From: Diadema setosum
Lineage: Eukaryota; Echinodermata; Echinoidea; Diadematoida; Diadematidae
Direction: 5' to 3'
Assembly: GCA_033980235.1 (NCBI GenBank)
Contig: CM067067.1
Coordinates: forward strand, 19,287,239 to 19,351,238
DNA: 64,000 bases
Part shown: positions 1 through 11,571 of the stretch, in pieces
Layout: each line of letters starts with the position of its first letter
Numbering within the stretch: the stretch's first letter is position 1
Made by a program: the position numbers and the translations under genes
Notes under the pieces: generated by a model
Seen by the model: the letters and a program-made list of their open reading frames with translations, nothing else
The model's database searches: none
Told to the model about the DNA's origin: nothing

Positions 1-3000
1 ATGCATTACTTTTTGCATCTCATTTTTAAAACTAGATATATCACTACGGCGACTGATATGCCTCCGCCATAATGCATGGTTCTCCTAATAGGTCTATAGT
101 ACAATGTCTTGACAATGTGTGATGACAGTCTCACACAATTGGCAAAATATCAAAATGACAGGTTTGACACAAATGTGCTGAATGTTCACTTTCCTAGAAC
201 TAGGTACAATTGGATGCAGGTATTTGGGGAACTGATGATTTTTACTTGACTTTTGATCCTTTTATAAGTTTATGCATCGAGTAATTTTCAAGGTATTGAG
301 AAAAAGTATAATTTCAGTATCAAATGGGAAAATAGCATTATCTGAACCTGGCCTTTGACCTTTGACCTCACAGTTCCAAAGAGAATCACTGTTAGGTTGA
401 ACATGCATAAATGTGTAAGTTTCATGATGATACCTTGAGTTACTTTTGAGATATGGAGGAAAAAGTGCAATTCAGCACTTTCACTTGACCTTTGACCTTT
501 TGGCAAGAAACTTCCCACAGAATATATATTGGGTATTACATGTATACATCAAGTTAAAAAAAAAAAACCTTCAGGCATTGCATAAATATAAGGAAAGTAG
601 TGATATTTTGAGGAGTTGACCTTGACCTTTGACCCCCTGACCTTTGAACCATGACCCCCAACTTCCCTAGATAATCACTGCCCATTGAAACAAGCATATA
701 TACACTAAGTTCCATAAAGATACCTTGAACCATTTGCGAGATATGGAGAAAAACATGAATTTTCAACTTTTTTTTCACAAAATAACCTTTGACCTTTGAC
801 CCCGTGACCCTAAAATCCAAACAAAGTATTATTCCCCCAGGATATACCCTCATACCAAGTTTGATGTAAAACCACCACACGGTTCTTGAGATATTGACAA
901 AAACAAAACGGGACGGACGGACGTTCGGACGGACGGACGACCCGAAAACATAATGTCCATTTTTGAAGATTTTGAAGTACATTGTTTGGTCTCTGTCATG
1001 AAGTACAAAATAATACCTTTTAAATTATCTATTGGTCACTACATATAAAGGTACATTTTTGAAGTTATGGTCAAAAGAAGCAAAATTTTTCTTATTATTC
1101 TCTTTATTTTTCTTGACCTTTAATCGCAAATATCTCCATTTGGCAAATATGGACTTATCGGTTTTTGCGAACAAACTCTTCAAATGCTTTGGTGTGTGAA
1201 AGTCTGAATGAATAAAGCAATGCTTGACCAATCATCATGCTGAAACATGAGCTTTAGAAAGCAATGTCATTCTGGTTGACTACCATATCTTCCAGTCTCT
1301 TAATTGGGTCTTGGAGCAGCAGCTATTCAGTATATGTTCATACAAACACAAATACCTATTCAAACATGCATCTTCAGAACAATGATATCATTAACATCTC
1401 CATTTTTGTTATCATTTATAGAAAACATGCAGGCAAAACCTTCTAAATTGAAGAGCTCACAATTGGAATGGGGTTTAGGAAAGACAAAATGGGAAGGAAG
1501 GGAGTTCAGGGTTCACACCATGGTGCATAAGAACTGCTTTTACATTGAGGAAGGCACTTTTCTTTCTCTCTAGACAGTGGTTTGGGTTATATGACACAGG
1601 ACGAAGTGGAAACAGGAAAGGAAGGCACACAAGCACAGGTTTCCACAACAGCTTTTCAGGTAGGAAAGCAAAACACACAAGATGTACAAATAGACAAGTC
1701 AACAGGGATACAATAGCACAATTAGAGAATTAGCTTCTTGCTCACTGCAGACAATTCCCGTTTTGTGAGAAAGAGATACCGACTAAGAGGTAGTCAAGTT
1801 GCTCTCCCTTCAAATGCAACTGTTTAAGCCAAGACATAGTTCTCGTGTACAAGCAGAATTGTTGATTATTGCTCTAAAATGAACACCATATGCACCGGAA
1901 ATGTTTGAAATAAAGGGTTCATCTGGAATAATCAAGATTGTTTTACACTTTTGATCTCAAAACAATCCAAAACAGCTCATCATGCTGGCAAATCGCATCA
2001 GCCAGGTAAGGTTCTTGGTAGACCCTTTCGAAGTATTGGAAGTAAATTCCAAGTGATGGAAGATGAATTTTGAGCCCTTCCAAGAACTATGTCTGGCTTT
2101 AAATACCGAGGCACTACACACAAGAAGCAAATACAGGCCTGTACACCCCTTTTCTGGTAATCTGCATGTGTATTCCAAAAGTGTTCAATATGATCTGCAT
2201 GCCTTTTCATGACATTATTTCTACCATCTTTACTGGGTGTGTAGTACCTAAAATCCTTGTTAGTAATATGCATTTGCACATTCAGGTATTAGTACCTTGC
2301 CATTTTTGTCTTGTGGCTGAAAGAAAGTAAGTATCACCAACAATGATTTAATGATAGTGATGATAATGATGGTGATATTGGTTAGGCATGGTACAGTAGT
2401 TAAAGGTATCATCTGAAGCTAAGAACAAACCGAGGGAGGTTCTAATACTGAGACGGGCGGGGAAAACTACTTTTCTATAAACAGGGTAACTGTATCTCAC
2501 ATCACATCCGGGCAATGCGAACGCATTGAGAGTAGGCTGATGGAATACACTAACCTGTTGTCACACAGAAAGGTGGGGGAATCCCCTCCTTCAATGTTAC
2601 CCGATTCTTGCCTAGATGAGGGCGGAGTTGGGGGGGGGGGGGAATGGGCGTGATAATCCAAGGGGAGAATTCAAGAGAGAAAGAGTGAGAGATGGGCCAG
2701 ACAGCAGAAGGAAGATGGACAGAAGGAAGGTGCAAAGGGGTAATGATAAAAGAGGCAAATGAAATGAAAATACAAGAATATTGAAAGTCACAGACATTAG
2801 AAAAAAAAATCAAAATTTACTGCTGGTGAAGATATGGAAAGGTGCAATATATGAGATAAAAGTGAAACACACCAAAGGTAGAGAAAAAAAGGGCTGCATG
2901 AAACAGGCACAGTTCTGGAGAATGTAGAGATGCGCAAGCGCAGATATTGTTTTGGGCAAACAGTACGGAGGCAATGACACATTGATGATGATGATGTTGT

Positions 3001-3568
3001 TATGCGAGGAGTAAAAGCAGCACATGAGAATACTGAGCAAGGATACCGCAAAAAATTTTGCTCAAAATTTGTAAGGCATTGACAGACAGAAAAAGAAGCA
3101 CTTGTGAATGGCATAATATTCTCAACGGAGAAGTTACAACTGCAGCAAAAGATGGGAAGAAATGAATAGACGATAAAGAAATATAACACATATTTTGCTC
3201 TGAATATTTGCAAGTATCTCACTCATGGCAATTCCTACCAGATCACAACAGCAAGAGTGCAAGGAACCTAGTGCAATGGAGTTGTATCTCATACCAGCAG
3301 TGCAATACTGATGCAGTTATGTGAACACACAAAGAAGAGATAGAGAGGCTGTTCTTGAACAAGTGCATTACGTTGTCATCCAAACTTCTTGTGACTTGCA
3401 AATAAAAATGGGGGTGGAACTCATTCTCAAGATGCATGCTAGGGCACCATGAATGGAATCTCAAAGTTGACTCTTTTGTACACAAGCCAGAGCAATGCTG
3501 ATTGAAAGCAAGTCATCAGCTATTCTCCATTCCAACATTATGTGGGAAAAGAAAATCTGTCCACTTAC
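1..3568 (-). other. TANC intron (left edge of window)
   Basis: This is intron downstream of the 3.6 kb exon; no further TANC exon with ankyrin or TPR sequence was found. It carries a dispersed repeat at about 32-965, a G12 run at 2,631-2,642, and otherwise AT-rich unique-looking sequence. Purine-rich stretches at 2,670-2,800 produce long meaningless frames. Confidence 0.7.
32..965 (+). repeat. Dispersed repeat with TGACCTTTGACC arrays, copy 1 (3' truncated)
   Basis: It starts AACTAGATATATCACTACGG and continues with CTCCGCCATAATGCATGG and TGTCTTGACAATGTGTGATG, shared almost base for base with the copy at 20,889. Inside are four clusters of TGACCTTTGACC-like sequence (around 353, 486, 621 and 786) and a GGAC microsatellite (910-940). 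The terminal GGCGGAGGCATAA block found in other copies is missing, so the right end is truncated. No coding capacity is visible. Confidence 0.85.
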
Positions 3569-3753
3569 CGGTGGTCGCAGAGGAACTTGGGGTTGTCTCC
3601 GTCGTCCCGGCGAATGAGCCACTCCCTGAACGATGGGTGGTAGAACATTCGGCAGTTGTCGCGGCGCAGACACAGGAACTCCGAAATCAGCTTGAGACGC
3701 TGCTGGAATTCGCTCCACGGCATGAAGTCTTTGGTCAAACTTGCATTGGCAGA
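3569..3753 (-). CDS. TANC: TANC exon following the NTPase core (last exon in view)
   Basis: This 185-nt exon encodes SANASLTKDFMPWSEFQQRL, then an FLCLRRDNCRMFYHPSFREW segment, ending PKFLCDH. RMFYHPSFREWL aligns with the TANC segment RMFVHPSFREWL at the winged-helix end of the STAND module, just before the ankyrin repeats. The acceptor is cttttgttgcttggtag; a longer opposing frame across this region is a shadow. The donor ACCG|gtaagt is strong. It starts in phase 0 after LLFQ and ends in phase 2. The following exons are outside the window. Confidence 0.95.
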
Positions 3754-4084
3754 CTACCAAGCAACAAAAGAATGAGGAATGAGATGTTAACCCCTCAGTG
3801 GATCTAATGCACACTTTTCTTCTCTCCGCCAATTGTGCACGAAATCCTTCCGAGCACATGAGTGACTAAATTGACAAAATCATGAGGATGTTACGCACAC
3901 TTTCAAGAGTTGACAAGAACAAAAAGTCATGGCACACTAATCATTTCAAGACACAAAATGTTAGCTGATTTTTGTGACGGCAGTCTTACATGCCATGAAA
4001 ATTCTATTAATTTGTAACTTTGTGAGTAGTTGTGACGTATGAAATGTGTTTGAGACGGTTTGCTTATTTGCTTGTATCTCTCAC
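3754..4084 (-). other. TANC intron
   Basis: Short AT-rich intron with good donor and acceptor sites. I see no other feature in it. Confidence 0.8.
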
Positions 4085-4876
4085 CTGAAAGAGAAGTTCA
4101 TCTCCCAGGGGGTAGAGAGAGGCCAGACCCACATTGAGGATGGGCGTGACCCGGTCAAAGGCCCGCATCGTCGGGAACTTGAGATTGCACTGGAGGAGAA
4201 AGATCTCTGAGAGGTTGATGGGCAGCACCTTGAAGCTGGGACTCTTCATCACCAGGTAACCCTGCTCGATGAGGTCAAGGGTCAGCTTCAGGTAGAGGAA
4301 GCAGCCTCGGCTGAGCGACTGGAGGTGGCTGCGGAACTTGGCGATCATAGACTGCTCCACCTTCCCGTTCAGGGAGACGTTAGTCCTGAGCGTGTTGCTC
4401 AACTGGAGTCTGTGGTTGATGTACAACTCGGAATCCTTCTGGATGAACTCGGAGTTGGAGACCTTATCGAGCGAGATGCGCTGGATGGGCAACATCTTGG
4501 TCAGCTCGGCAAACGAGCTGCGCACAGTGAGGATGAGCTTGAGCCACTGCGGGAAGCGGGTCATGTGGCGCGCCAGGAACGAGGCGATGGTGTCGCCGTA
4601 GTCCGACTTGTGGAACTCTGCGTCGCTGAGGCCATCGACCAGGATCAGGCAGTTGTCCATTGGAATCTTTCCCTGAGCTTTGAGTATGTTGAGCGGCTCC
4701 AGGATGCCCTTGGTGAAGGCGTCGCCGGGGTTCTGGGTGCACTCCCGCAGCGTGAGGTGCGTCTGGACCTGGGGCTCGCTCAGCAGCATCTCCCTGTAGA
4801 CATTGAGGCTCTGCGAGAGCTGGGCTGCTAGGTTGTGGATGAACTCGGGTACCAGACATGTGATGCTGTTATCAGC
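4085..4876 (-). CDS. TANC: TANC STAND NTPase core exon (Walker B)
   Basis: This 792-nt exon encodes 264 residues beginning ADNSITCLVPEFIHNLAAQL. It contains the Walker B-like NCLILVDGL (bases 4,625-4,651), the family signature DAEFHKSDYGDTI right after it, then FPQWLKLILTVRSS, a sensor-like stretch, and further conserved segments such as LSRGCFLYLKLTLDLIEQGY and LLQCNLKFPT, ending GDELLFQ. The match to vertebrate TANC, by memory, extends along the whole exon. The acceptor is ttctttgccaacttcag, the donor TTTCAG|gtgaga, with phase 0 at both ends. GC content is clearly higher than in the flanking introns, as expected for coding sequence. Confidence 0.97.
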
Positions 4877-5228
4877 CTGAAGTTGGCAAAGAAGGACAGG
4901 TGACTGACTGCAAGGACAGCTTCCATTTTGAGAAACTCAGATAAACTATAATTTTATAATACGCCATAATGCTACATTTCATTCTAATAATAACATTTTA
5001 AAATTTCAATTGATAGTAAGAATGGTGTATCCTTGTTGGTCACTGCTATTCTCTATCAAAATCTATCGCCCTTCAGATAATTCGCTCTCATCATTATCAT
5101 GATCACCTTCATCAAAATCACCTTTATCACCGTTACCATTACTATTATCACTATTAACAGCACCACCATCACCATAGCTATCCCTACCTTGATGGTCGCC
5201 ACTGAAAGCTTTTCATAAATTAACGTAC
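4877..5228 (-). other. TANC intron with ATC-type trinucleotide repeat
   Basis: The intron contains a degenerate (ATC/ATT)n tract at about 5,088-5,180. Nothing else is recognised. Confidence 0.75.
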
Positions 5229-5365
5229 CTGACACACGTGGAATGCCACAACCTGGGAGGCCAGCGACATGAGAGCCTGCTCTGACTGCTGTCTGGCACG
5301 GGTCATCGTCGCGCTGCTGTTGTACATGTTGTTCTGGTTGGTGGGCGCCGACTGATCTGGGTTCA
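5229..5365 (-). CDS. TANC: TANC exon between Walker A and the VVAFHVCQ segment
   Basis: This 137-nt exon encodes a variable linker (NPDQSAPTNQNNMYNSS) followed by the conserved ALMSLASQVVAFHVCQ. Vertebrate TANC has a variable insertion at the same place and then ASQVVAYHYCQADNAY. The acceptor is ctgttctcacctcag and the donor TCAG|gtacgt. The upstream intron is phase 1 and the downstream one phase 0, so this exon ends the run of phase-1 introns. Confidence 0.95.
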
Positions 5366-5686
5366 CTGAGGTGAGAACAGTCAACTGGAATCACAATCTT
5401 ATATTATCTAGGTTTCATTCAACAGAGAATCATTACATGCAGAAAGAGATAAGTAACATCTAATGCTTGTGATATACAGTAGAATCAATACTTTTTTTGG
5501 GTTTTTTTTTGGTTACATGCTATAAACTTTAATGACCACTAAACTATGCATAAGGTACCCTGGTTCATAAAGTAACTCACTGTACTTCCATATTGCATGG
5601 TTTAATGTAGAGTGGTTTTACATACACCACATACACAAGAAGAAGAAATGTTTTGGCTGGTTGACGAAAGACAAAACTCATCTCAC
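5366..5686 (-). other. TANC intron
   Basis: AT-rich intron with T runs near 5,490-5,512. No other feature was recognised. Confidence 0.75.
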
Positions 5687-5965
5687 CACTCGCAGGGGCG
5701 TGGATGTTACTGTTGATGAGGAGGCTACCGAGAGTACTGAGCGAAACCATCTTGGCGACGATGGATGTCTTGCCCGTCCCAACGTCTCCCAGGATCCCCA
5801 CCCCCTTCAGCTTGGCTGCCAGGGTGGGGTCTTTGCTGAGGCAGCGCTCCAGCTCGGGAAAGAGCCACTCCCTGCCCACGAACAGCGTCTTCTGGTTGAA
5901 GCCCGGGATCTCGAAAGTCATGGGTCGTAGCAGCAGGTGAGTTGGTTTCAGGGCTTGCATGCGAG
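5687..5965 (-). CDS. TANC: TANC P-loop exon (Walker A)
   Basis: This 279-nt exon encodes RMQALKPTHLLLRPMTFEIP, then TLFVGREWLFPELERCL, and the Walker A motif GILGDVGTGKTS (bases 5,763-5,789). FVGREWLF followed by a Walker A in this spacing is characteristic of the TANC STAND-type NTPase region, where vertebrates have FVGRDWVF. The lysine and the following Thr/Ser of GKTS are intact, so nucleotide binding is plausible. The acceptor is ttttttaatgcag; the donor AGTG|gtgaga is strong. Phase 1 at both ends; the final G joins TG of the next exon (Val). Confidence 0.95.
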
Positions 5966-6962
5966 CTGCATTAAAAAACACATGTGGCAGGCAACATGGA
6001 GCAATAGAACGATGTACTATTAACAGAATGCTACAGTATGCATGTACATGTAAACATTAAAAGAAGCCAAACATATTAGCTCCTGAAAAATTGATAACTT
6101 TGCCTCTATGCTTGTTCCACAAGAAACAATACTTGCTTGCATACTGGATTCCAAGCATTGAAACCCTGTGGTACGAAGAGGTGAATTAAGTCATTCAATA
6201 CCAGGCTTTTGAGAAAAATAATGTAACACTGATACATTTGAATTTCTTAGTAACATAACCTATTTGGGGCATGTTTTTTCAGTGGAAATGTTTTTCACAA
6301 AATATATTCTTAATTGAAATGGAACTGTCATATAAAAATGACTTTATAGCCATATTATTTCTCTTTTCTGCAGAAAATTTGGCCATCTCAAAATCAAGCT
6401 TGACTCACATGTGAGAACAACAGCATACCTAACTTTCTTCAAACTTTTTTTTTTTAACCAAAGTAACTGAATGACAAAGTTGCTGGGAGCTACAGCATTG
6501 AATTTGAATTATAAAAGTATCAACTGGCAGATACGTTGCCTTTACAGCTTTCTTACTTATCTGACATGATTCAGATATCGAAAATAATCCTCTTCCAGGG
6601 CAAACTAAAACAGCTGCAAAGGATAGGTATAGGATGCACACAGGGAACAAAAATGAACCAAATTCTTGGCATAGAATAAAAACCAGCATGAATGTGAAAT
6701 CAATATGCTTTGAAATGGTTGCACCCAATTGCCAGCTCAGAGGATTCCCAAAATCCCAAAAGCATCACACCGTTGTACTGAAAGGAAGGGAAATGTGAGA
6801 ATGCACACAAATGCAAATGCAGATACATGTAATATACACCACTTTTGGCATATGAGGATACATAGTCCTTTTGATGGAATAAGGGGTCATTTTAGGGGCA
6901 ATTTTTGGCTAATTTCCCATTAAACCTACAGTATGTGCAGTCTTGCATAGACTTTAGAGTAC
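5966..6962 (-). other. TANC intron
   Basis: AT-rich intron of about 1 kb, apparently unique sequence. I see no exon, repeat family or regulatory signature in it. Confidence 0.7.
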
Positions 6963-7085
6963 CTTTGAAGTCAGGACTGAGTTTATTGCCATTTTCCTTG
7001 TCTCTGAGCGACCTTCGAGTGAAGGTTCGTCGACCCTGCAGCAGAGACATGTCATCGGTTGCCTCTGGGCTGGAAGCAGAGGTTG
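6963..7085 (-). CDS. TANC: TANC exon, basic linker before the P-loop exon
   Basis: This 123-nt exon encodes TSASSPEATDDMSLLQGRRT, then FTRRSLRDKENGNKLSPDFK. The second half is strongly basic (RRTFTRRSLRDK). It precedes the conserved hydrophobic run that leads into the ATPase region, like the basic stretch before the corresponding region of vertebrate TANC (inference from memory). The acceptor is ctttgtttccgtag; the donor AAAG|gtactc is weaker than most here. Phase 1 on both sides; joint codons are A|CA (Thr) upstream and G|CT (Ala) downstream. Confidence 0.8.
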
Positions 7086-8768
7086 CTACGGAAACAAAGA
7101 AATGGTGCACAGCACACAGCAAATCATAGCAAAGATTGCAAAATGTGATCGCAGTAAAAGGAAACCTCAAAAAAAAATAATAATAATGAAGAAAATAAAG
7201 CAAGGAACCGAGAAACAAGTCTGCCCAGCAGGTGGTGTCATTTTCTACAAGGATCGTTTCGGTATCAAAACTGTGGGAGAAGTTACCCAGTACCCATCTT
7301 GACATTTGCATGGAGTCAATGGTTAAGTGTTCCCCTTAAATTGAGGTAATTCGGACTTGCTGTGCACTTTCTGGAGGAGTTCAGTCTTATGCATCATGCA
7401 ATGGAAAATTTCGTTAGAAGCCAAGGAACTGAAAGGCCAGAGTGTAATACACGGACGCATTTGAAGAGAGAAATATACAAGCCAAATGAAGCAAGGGACA
7501 AAATGAAACTGAGTTGCCCCCACTGGTGAACCAAAAGATTTATGCATAGCACACACACACACACAAAATAAAGAAAGATCTTTGCACAGATAGACAGAAG
7601 AAAGTGAGACCTGAAGCATACATCAAAACACTCCCCATCACAGGGGGCGTGAGTTATGCCTCAGCAGCACGAGCGATGTGACAACATCAAATAGGCTGGA
7701 AAATTGCTGAATGTATTATGTCACTATTGTCATCACTTTGAACTAACCTCACAAATCTGAGATGAGAATGAAGTACTAACTGACATGCGAAAGCCCAAAC
7801 ACTGATATAATTGCTTTTAACTGGAATGAAACGTGACAGTCGTATATGTGACCTTGCATCACAAAACCAACAAATTGTCGCTTGATGAAATTTTTCAGTT
7901 CGTGTCAAATTCATCGATAAACATTCTATCCACAATTTGTCAAAGTATCAATGTTGCTGCTGATTGTTTGTAATGTTTCTGTGTGGTTTTCATGCATGCT
8001 TTCATGAATATACCTCATGTAGAGGAGAAAAGGGAAAAAAGGCAACTTGAGACAGAGAAATTATGGACTTACAAAATCGGTAAAAAAAAAAGTTCTCATA
8101 CTTACTTGTATGTTTCCAAACTTTGAATTTAGAGAGAAAAATTAAAATGCTGTCATAAAATACCCCAAAACCCTAATCAGTTGAGTTGATCCTAAATGCA
8201 ATATTTTCAGGCTCACTGGAAAACGAACCTATTGTAAGATTTTCTTTCAACATAGAGTCACATATGAAGAATGAATAAACAGCACATTAATCTTACGTGG
8301 CATGGGTAGAGAGAGCAGCAAATTTCAACATCAAGCCATGATCAAGAAAATATGGGATGATTGTTGACCATGTTCAAAGTATGGCAGGGATGTATCAGTA
8401 ACGCAGGGCTGCACGCTGACCATTTTTTCCCCATTGGTCCGACCTGTCTGTCAGACCTGTGGGTACCCAGTTTTTCCATCATTTACTGGTCTGTTCCTGA
8501 AAAAGTTGCTGGTCTGACAGTGATTTTTACTGGACTAGTACCAGTGTGCAGCCTTGAGTAACGACAACAATATGTAATATGAAAAATAATGCCTCCGGCA
8601 CCACTTCGTGGCGGAGGCATAAAAAATATTGACTTCATGCACACGTGGAATGGTGGCTACTGCTCTTGACCATGTGCAATTGATTCTTTGCCTTGATCTT
8701 GAAGGTGGATAAAATGTGACAATTCAAAATGTAATCTCAGGGATGTGAAAAAGAAGGAGAAGACTTAC
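7086..8768 (-). other. TANC intron with two repeat relics
   Basis: The intron holds a short AC microsatellite (about 7,549-7,565), a GCTGCAC-ended element (8,405-8,554) and a 35-bp relic of the GGCGGAGGCATAA repeat end (8,590-8,624). The rest is AT-rich without recognisable features. Confidence 0.75.
8405..8554 (+). mobile_element. Non-autonomous element with GCTGCAC ends, copy 1
   Basis: It begins AGGGCTGCACGCTGACC and ends CCAGTGTGCAGCCT, a rough terminal inverted repeat. It shares the internal text TTTACTGGTC, CTGAAAAAGTT and CAGTGATTTTT with a copy at 25,183-25,298. No coding capacity. Confidence 0.65.
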
Positions 8769-9128
8769 TTGATGCTGAGCGAAGCCTTGCCTGGGAGGCT
8801 AAAGTGCCCCGCCCGCTGAGGGACACCTCCTGGTTGGTGAAGACCATGGTGCCCTCTGACCCCACGTCCTGCTTCTCTCCGGCATCTGTGACCTGCGATC
8901 TCTGATCCTGCTGGGCGGGGACGATGACATGATTGGGCTGTCTGGACTGGGCGGCCGAGGGCAGCTGACCGTTGGGCATGGGTAGTGACTGTTGGCTGGT
9001 CAGGCTGGCCTGCTGCTGGACAGCCGACTGCTTGGACAGGGCAGGGCGCTGAGTGGACTTTGGCGCTTTGGTCTCACTGGCATTCTGCTGAGCTCGCTGG
9101 CTGCTGGGGTCAGTCTTTGGTGCATGAC
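8769..9128 (-). CDS. TANC: TANC exon, Gln/Ser-rich disordered linker
   Basis: This 360-nt exon encodes HAPKTDPSSQRAQQNASETK onward, rich in Gln, Ser, Ala and Pro, ending QARLRSAS. No folded domain is visible. The donor TCAA|gtaagt is strong. The acceptor needs comment: of two nearby AG sites, gactag|GT keeps the frame, while use of the upstream tttag would give a TAG stop. With gactag the exon is phase 1 at both ends and joins the giant exon through a Gly codon. The acceptor pyrimidine tract is poor, so the exact 5' edge is less certain than the rest. Confidence 0.82.
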
Positions 9129-9741
9129 CTAGTCTAAATTGCTTGCCTATCATATAGTAAATGTGCATAAAGTAAAAAACAAAACAAAACAAAATAAAAA
9201 CAAAAACACACACACAAAAAAAAAAAAAGCAAGAACACAATCACTTACTTGACAAAATTCTGGTACATGGAAAATTCTTCTATATTCCACAAGCACACTG
9301 TCATAAAATTAGCATGAATACCTTTACACCAATTAATTTTGGCAGATGGAAACATTACTGATATCTATTTCAGCCCAAATGGAAGTGACATTCTATTCAT
9401 CTCTAACAGCCCTATAACTATGAAGACTCTAGGTGGTAAAAAAGAGTGCAATGCTTGAAGCGTGCCAACTGAACTTCTCCTACCTCCTCATCCCTCTTGG
9501 GAACTGCTCTATAATCACATAATGGTTAACATTTACACTGATCTGACCTGTGATTCACTAGTCCTTATTTTCAGAAGAATCTAACAGCTTACAAACTAAA
9601 AACTACAGCTATAATGAAGTATCAACATAGGAAAAATTTTTGTACTTTTTTAGATGCACCCCACGAGCCAACTGATCTCAAGCCCACAGAGATAATAATT
9701 TCTTGAACATGAAATAACATGTGGGCAAAATGAGACAGCAC
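9129..9741 (-). other. TANC intron
   Basis: An intron with an A-rich and CA-rich stretch at 9,175-9,235. Nothing else is recognised. An open frame reading from the upstream exon into its first bases is incidental. Confidence 0.7.
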
Positions 9742-11571
9742 CTTCTATGTTGGCCATCACATCCCGTGGACTGGTTGGAGTGGGAGGGGCCTGCATGGAT
9801 GACATATCGAAACCTTCCATCGAGGAGACACTAGTGATGGAGTGATCATCCAGGGAAGAGACTGTACTGTTGAATGAAATGTTACTGGTGTCGTTGGCTG
9901 ACGAATCCAGGGAGGCGCCACGCTGGTGACCTGCGCCAGGAATTTTCCGGGGATGCGCCATCTTTGGCTTGATCATGTCGACACTCTGCTGCCGGAGGTG
10001 GCCGCCAGCGCCGACGCCAGCAACTGACCCGCCTTGATCCTGGACGCCCATCTGAGGCTTCTGTCCAGCTGGAGCACCATTTGTATTGTTGCTGGCACCG
10101 GAATCGGCCTTGACGCCACCATCCAGCAGCTGCTGCAGTCTATTCTCGAGACTAGGTCCCCCTTCATTTCCGGGGCTTTGATAGCTGGCCGGGCGTCCCT
10201 GGGAGGTCTGCTTGGGCGCTTGACCCCGCTGATTCTGCTTGCTCCGGGACTCCAGCGTATTGGCACGCACACCGGCAACAAGACCAGTTCTATTGTGATT
10301 TGTAGTGTTTGCATAGGTTGTGACAGGCTGCTGCTCATTGGTCCTTTGAGCAGGGTTCTCTGATGGCAGCTTGCCCAATCTATCTTGCCCACCTGGCAAT
10401 GGTGGAGATTCCATCTGCTGGACGTGGTCCCTGTGTGGCTGCTGCTCAGCTGCCTTACCCTGCCGCGAAGCAGCCGTAGGTATGGACTGCACGGTGGCAA
10501 ACCGTTGGTCGGTCACCATCTGCACCTTCCCCTGTACCACACCGTTACCATGGGCTTGGTGAAGGTGGTGTGGCTGGTGAGGTTGCTGGTGCGGTTGCTG
10601 ATGAGGTTGCTGGTGAGGCAGGGGATGCTGTTGGTGGTGTTGCTGCTGAATAAACCTCTGCTGCTGCTGCCATATGTTCTGCTGCTGTTGCTGCTGCTGC
10701 ATCTGGTGCATTTGGTGCTGGTACTGAAACTGCTGCATTTGCTGTTTCTGCTGCAGGTACATTTGCTGCTGGGACATTTGCAACTTCTGCTGGTACATCT
10801 GCTGCTGTTGCAGGTGCATCTGGTGCACTTGCTGGGCCTGTTTTTGGTTTCTATGTGGTACTTGTTGCATTGGCACCTGTGGTGCTCCCTGAGGTGGTAT
10901 AGAAGTCACTGGTTGCACATGTCGCCCACTGCCGCCAACATTCCCATCACTTATCCCCGCTCCTGAACCCCTTCTGTCCGATCCCCTTCCGCTACCCCTC
11001 CCTGGCTGGTGAAATCCACCACTCTGCGCGTTCTTGCCACGCCCACTCCCCTTTCTGCTGTGGTTGTACCCACTGGGGGGATTCCCTCCTCGCCCGCTCC
11101 CTCTTCCAGTTTGACTGAAACCCTGTTGAGGATGCTGCTGGTTGTAGCTGACCTGGTTGTCGCTGGGATGGCGGGGCACCTTCGACAGAGGCTCCCCGTC
11201 TCCCTCGTGAGTCCTACCAGGGTGTCCTTGCATCACACCTGGACCCTGTGCAGATCTCTGATGCTGAACCATCCCCGGCATCATCCCCTTTCCTTGTGCC
11301 ATCCGCACTTTCTGGAGCTCACTGGCCGGTGTCACCCCCGCCCTGAGAGATGGATTGATGTTCTCCTGGTTTGGGTCTGGATGAATCGGCCTTGACTGGG
11401 GTTGTCTGGGAGGAGGAAGCTCAGGCGGCTCGGGGCCAATGGTTGGCGGTGGAGGTCCAGACGGAAGGCAAGGCGGGGCACTTCGAGGGCCCTGGCTGAA
11501 TAGGAAACCGAGTCTATTGATAAGGGCCTCCGCTGCTTCTGCTGGTGCTGGGGGTGGTGTATTGTTGTCAT
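9742..11571 (-). CDS. TANC: TANC giant exon: conserved motif plus Gly-Arg and Gln-rich disordered region
   Basis: This 1,830-nt exon encodes about 610 residues. Around residues 12-25 it has AEALINRLGFLFSQ, the counterpart of the short motif conserved in TANC N-termini. Then come a proline-rich stretch, Gly-Arg repeats around residues 150-205 (TGRGSGRGG, RKGSGRGK, PGRGSGRGS), a Gln/His/Met-rich segment around 235-345 (bases about 10,560-10,860, mostly CAG/CAA), and a Ser/Asp-rich C-terminal part with SSLDDHSITSVSSMEGFDMS, which recalls the Ser-rich segments of vertebrate TANC. Apart from the short motif it should be disordered. The acceptor cttttcaatactcag is good; the donor GAAG|gtgctg is weak but is the phase-1 site that keeps the frame. 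The long opposite-strand leucine-rich frames are shadows. Confidence 0.92.

Noticed and set aside
554..982. Frames with Arg-Pro-Ser-Val repeats (also at 21,702-21,884)
   Set aside because: Translations of the GGAC microsatellite within the dispersed repeat.
4325..4831. Plus-strand frame of 168 codons
   Set aside because: Shadow of the GC-rich TANC NTPase exon, which matches the family on the minus strand along its whole length.
10385..10966. Plus-strand leucine-rich frame of 193 codons
   Set aside because: Exact shadow of the Gln/CAG-rich part of the minus-strand TANC exon.
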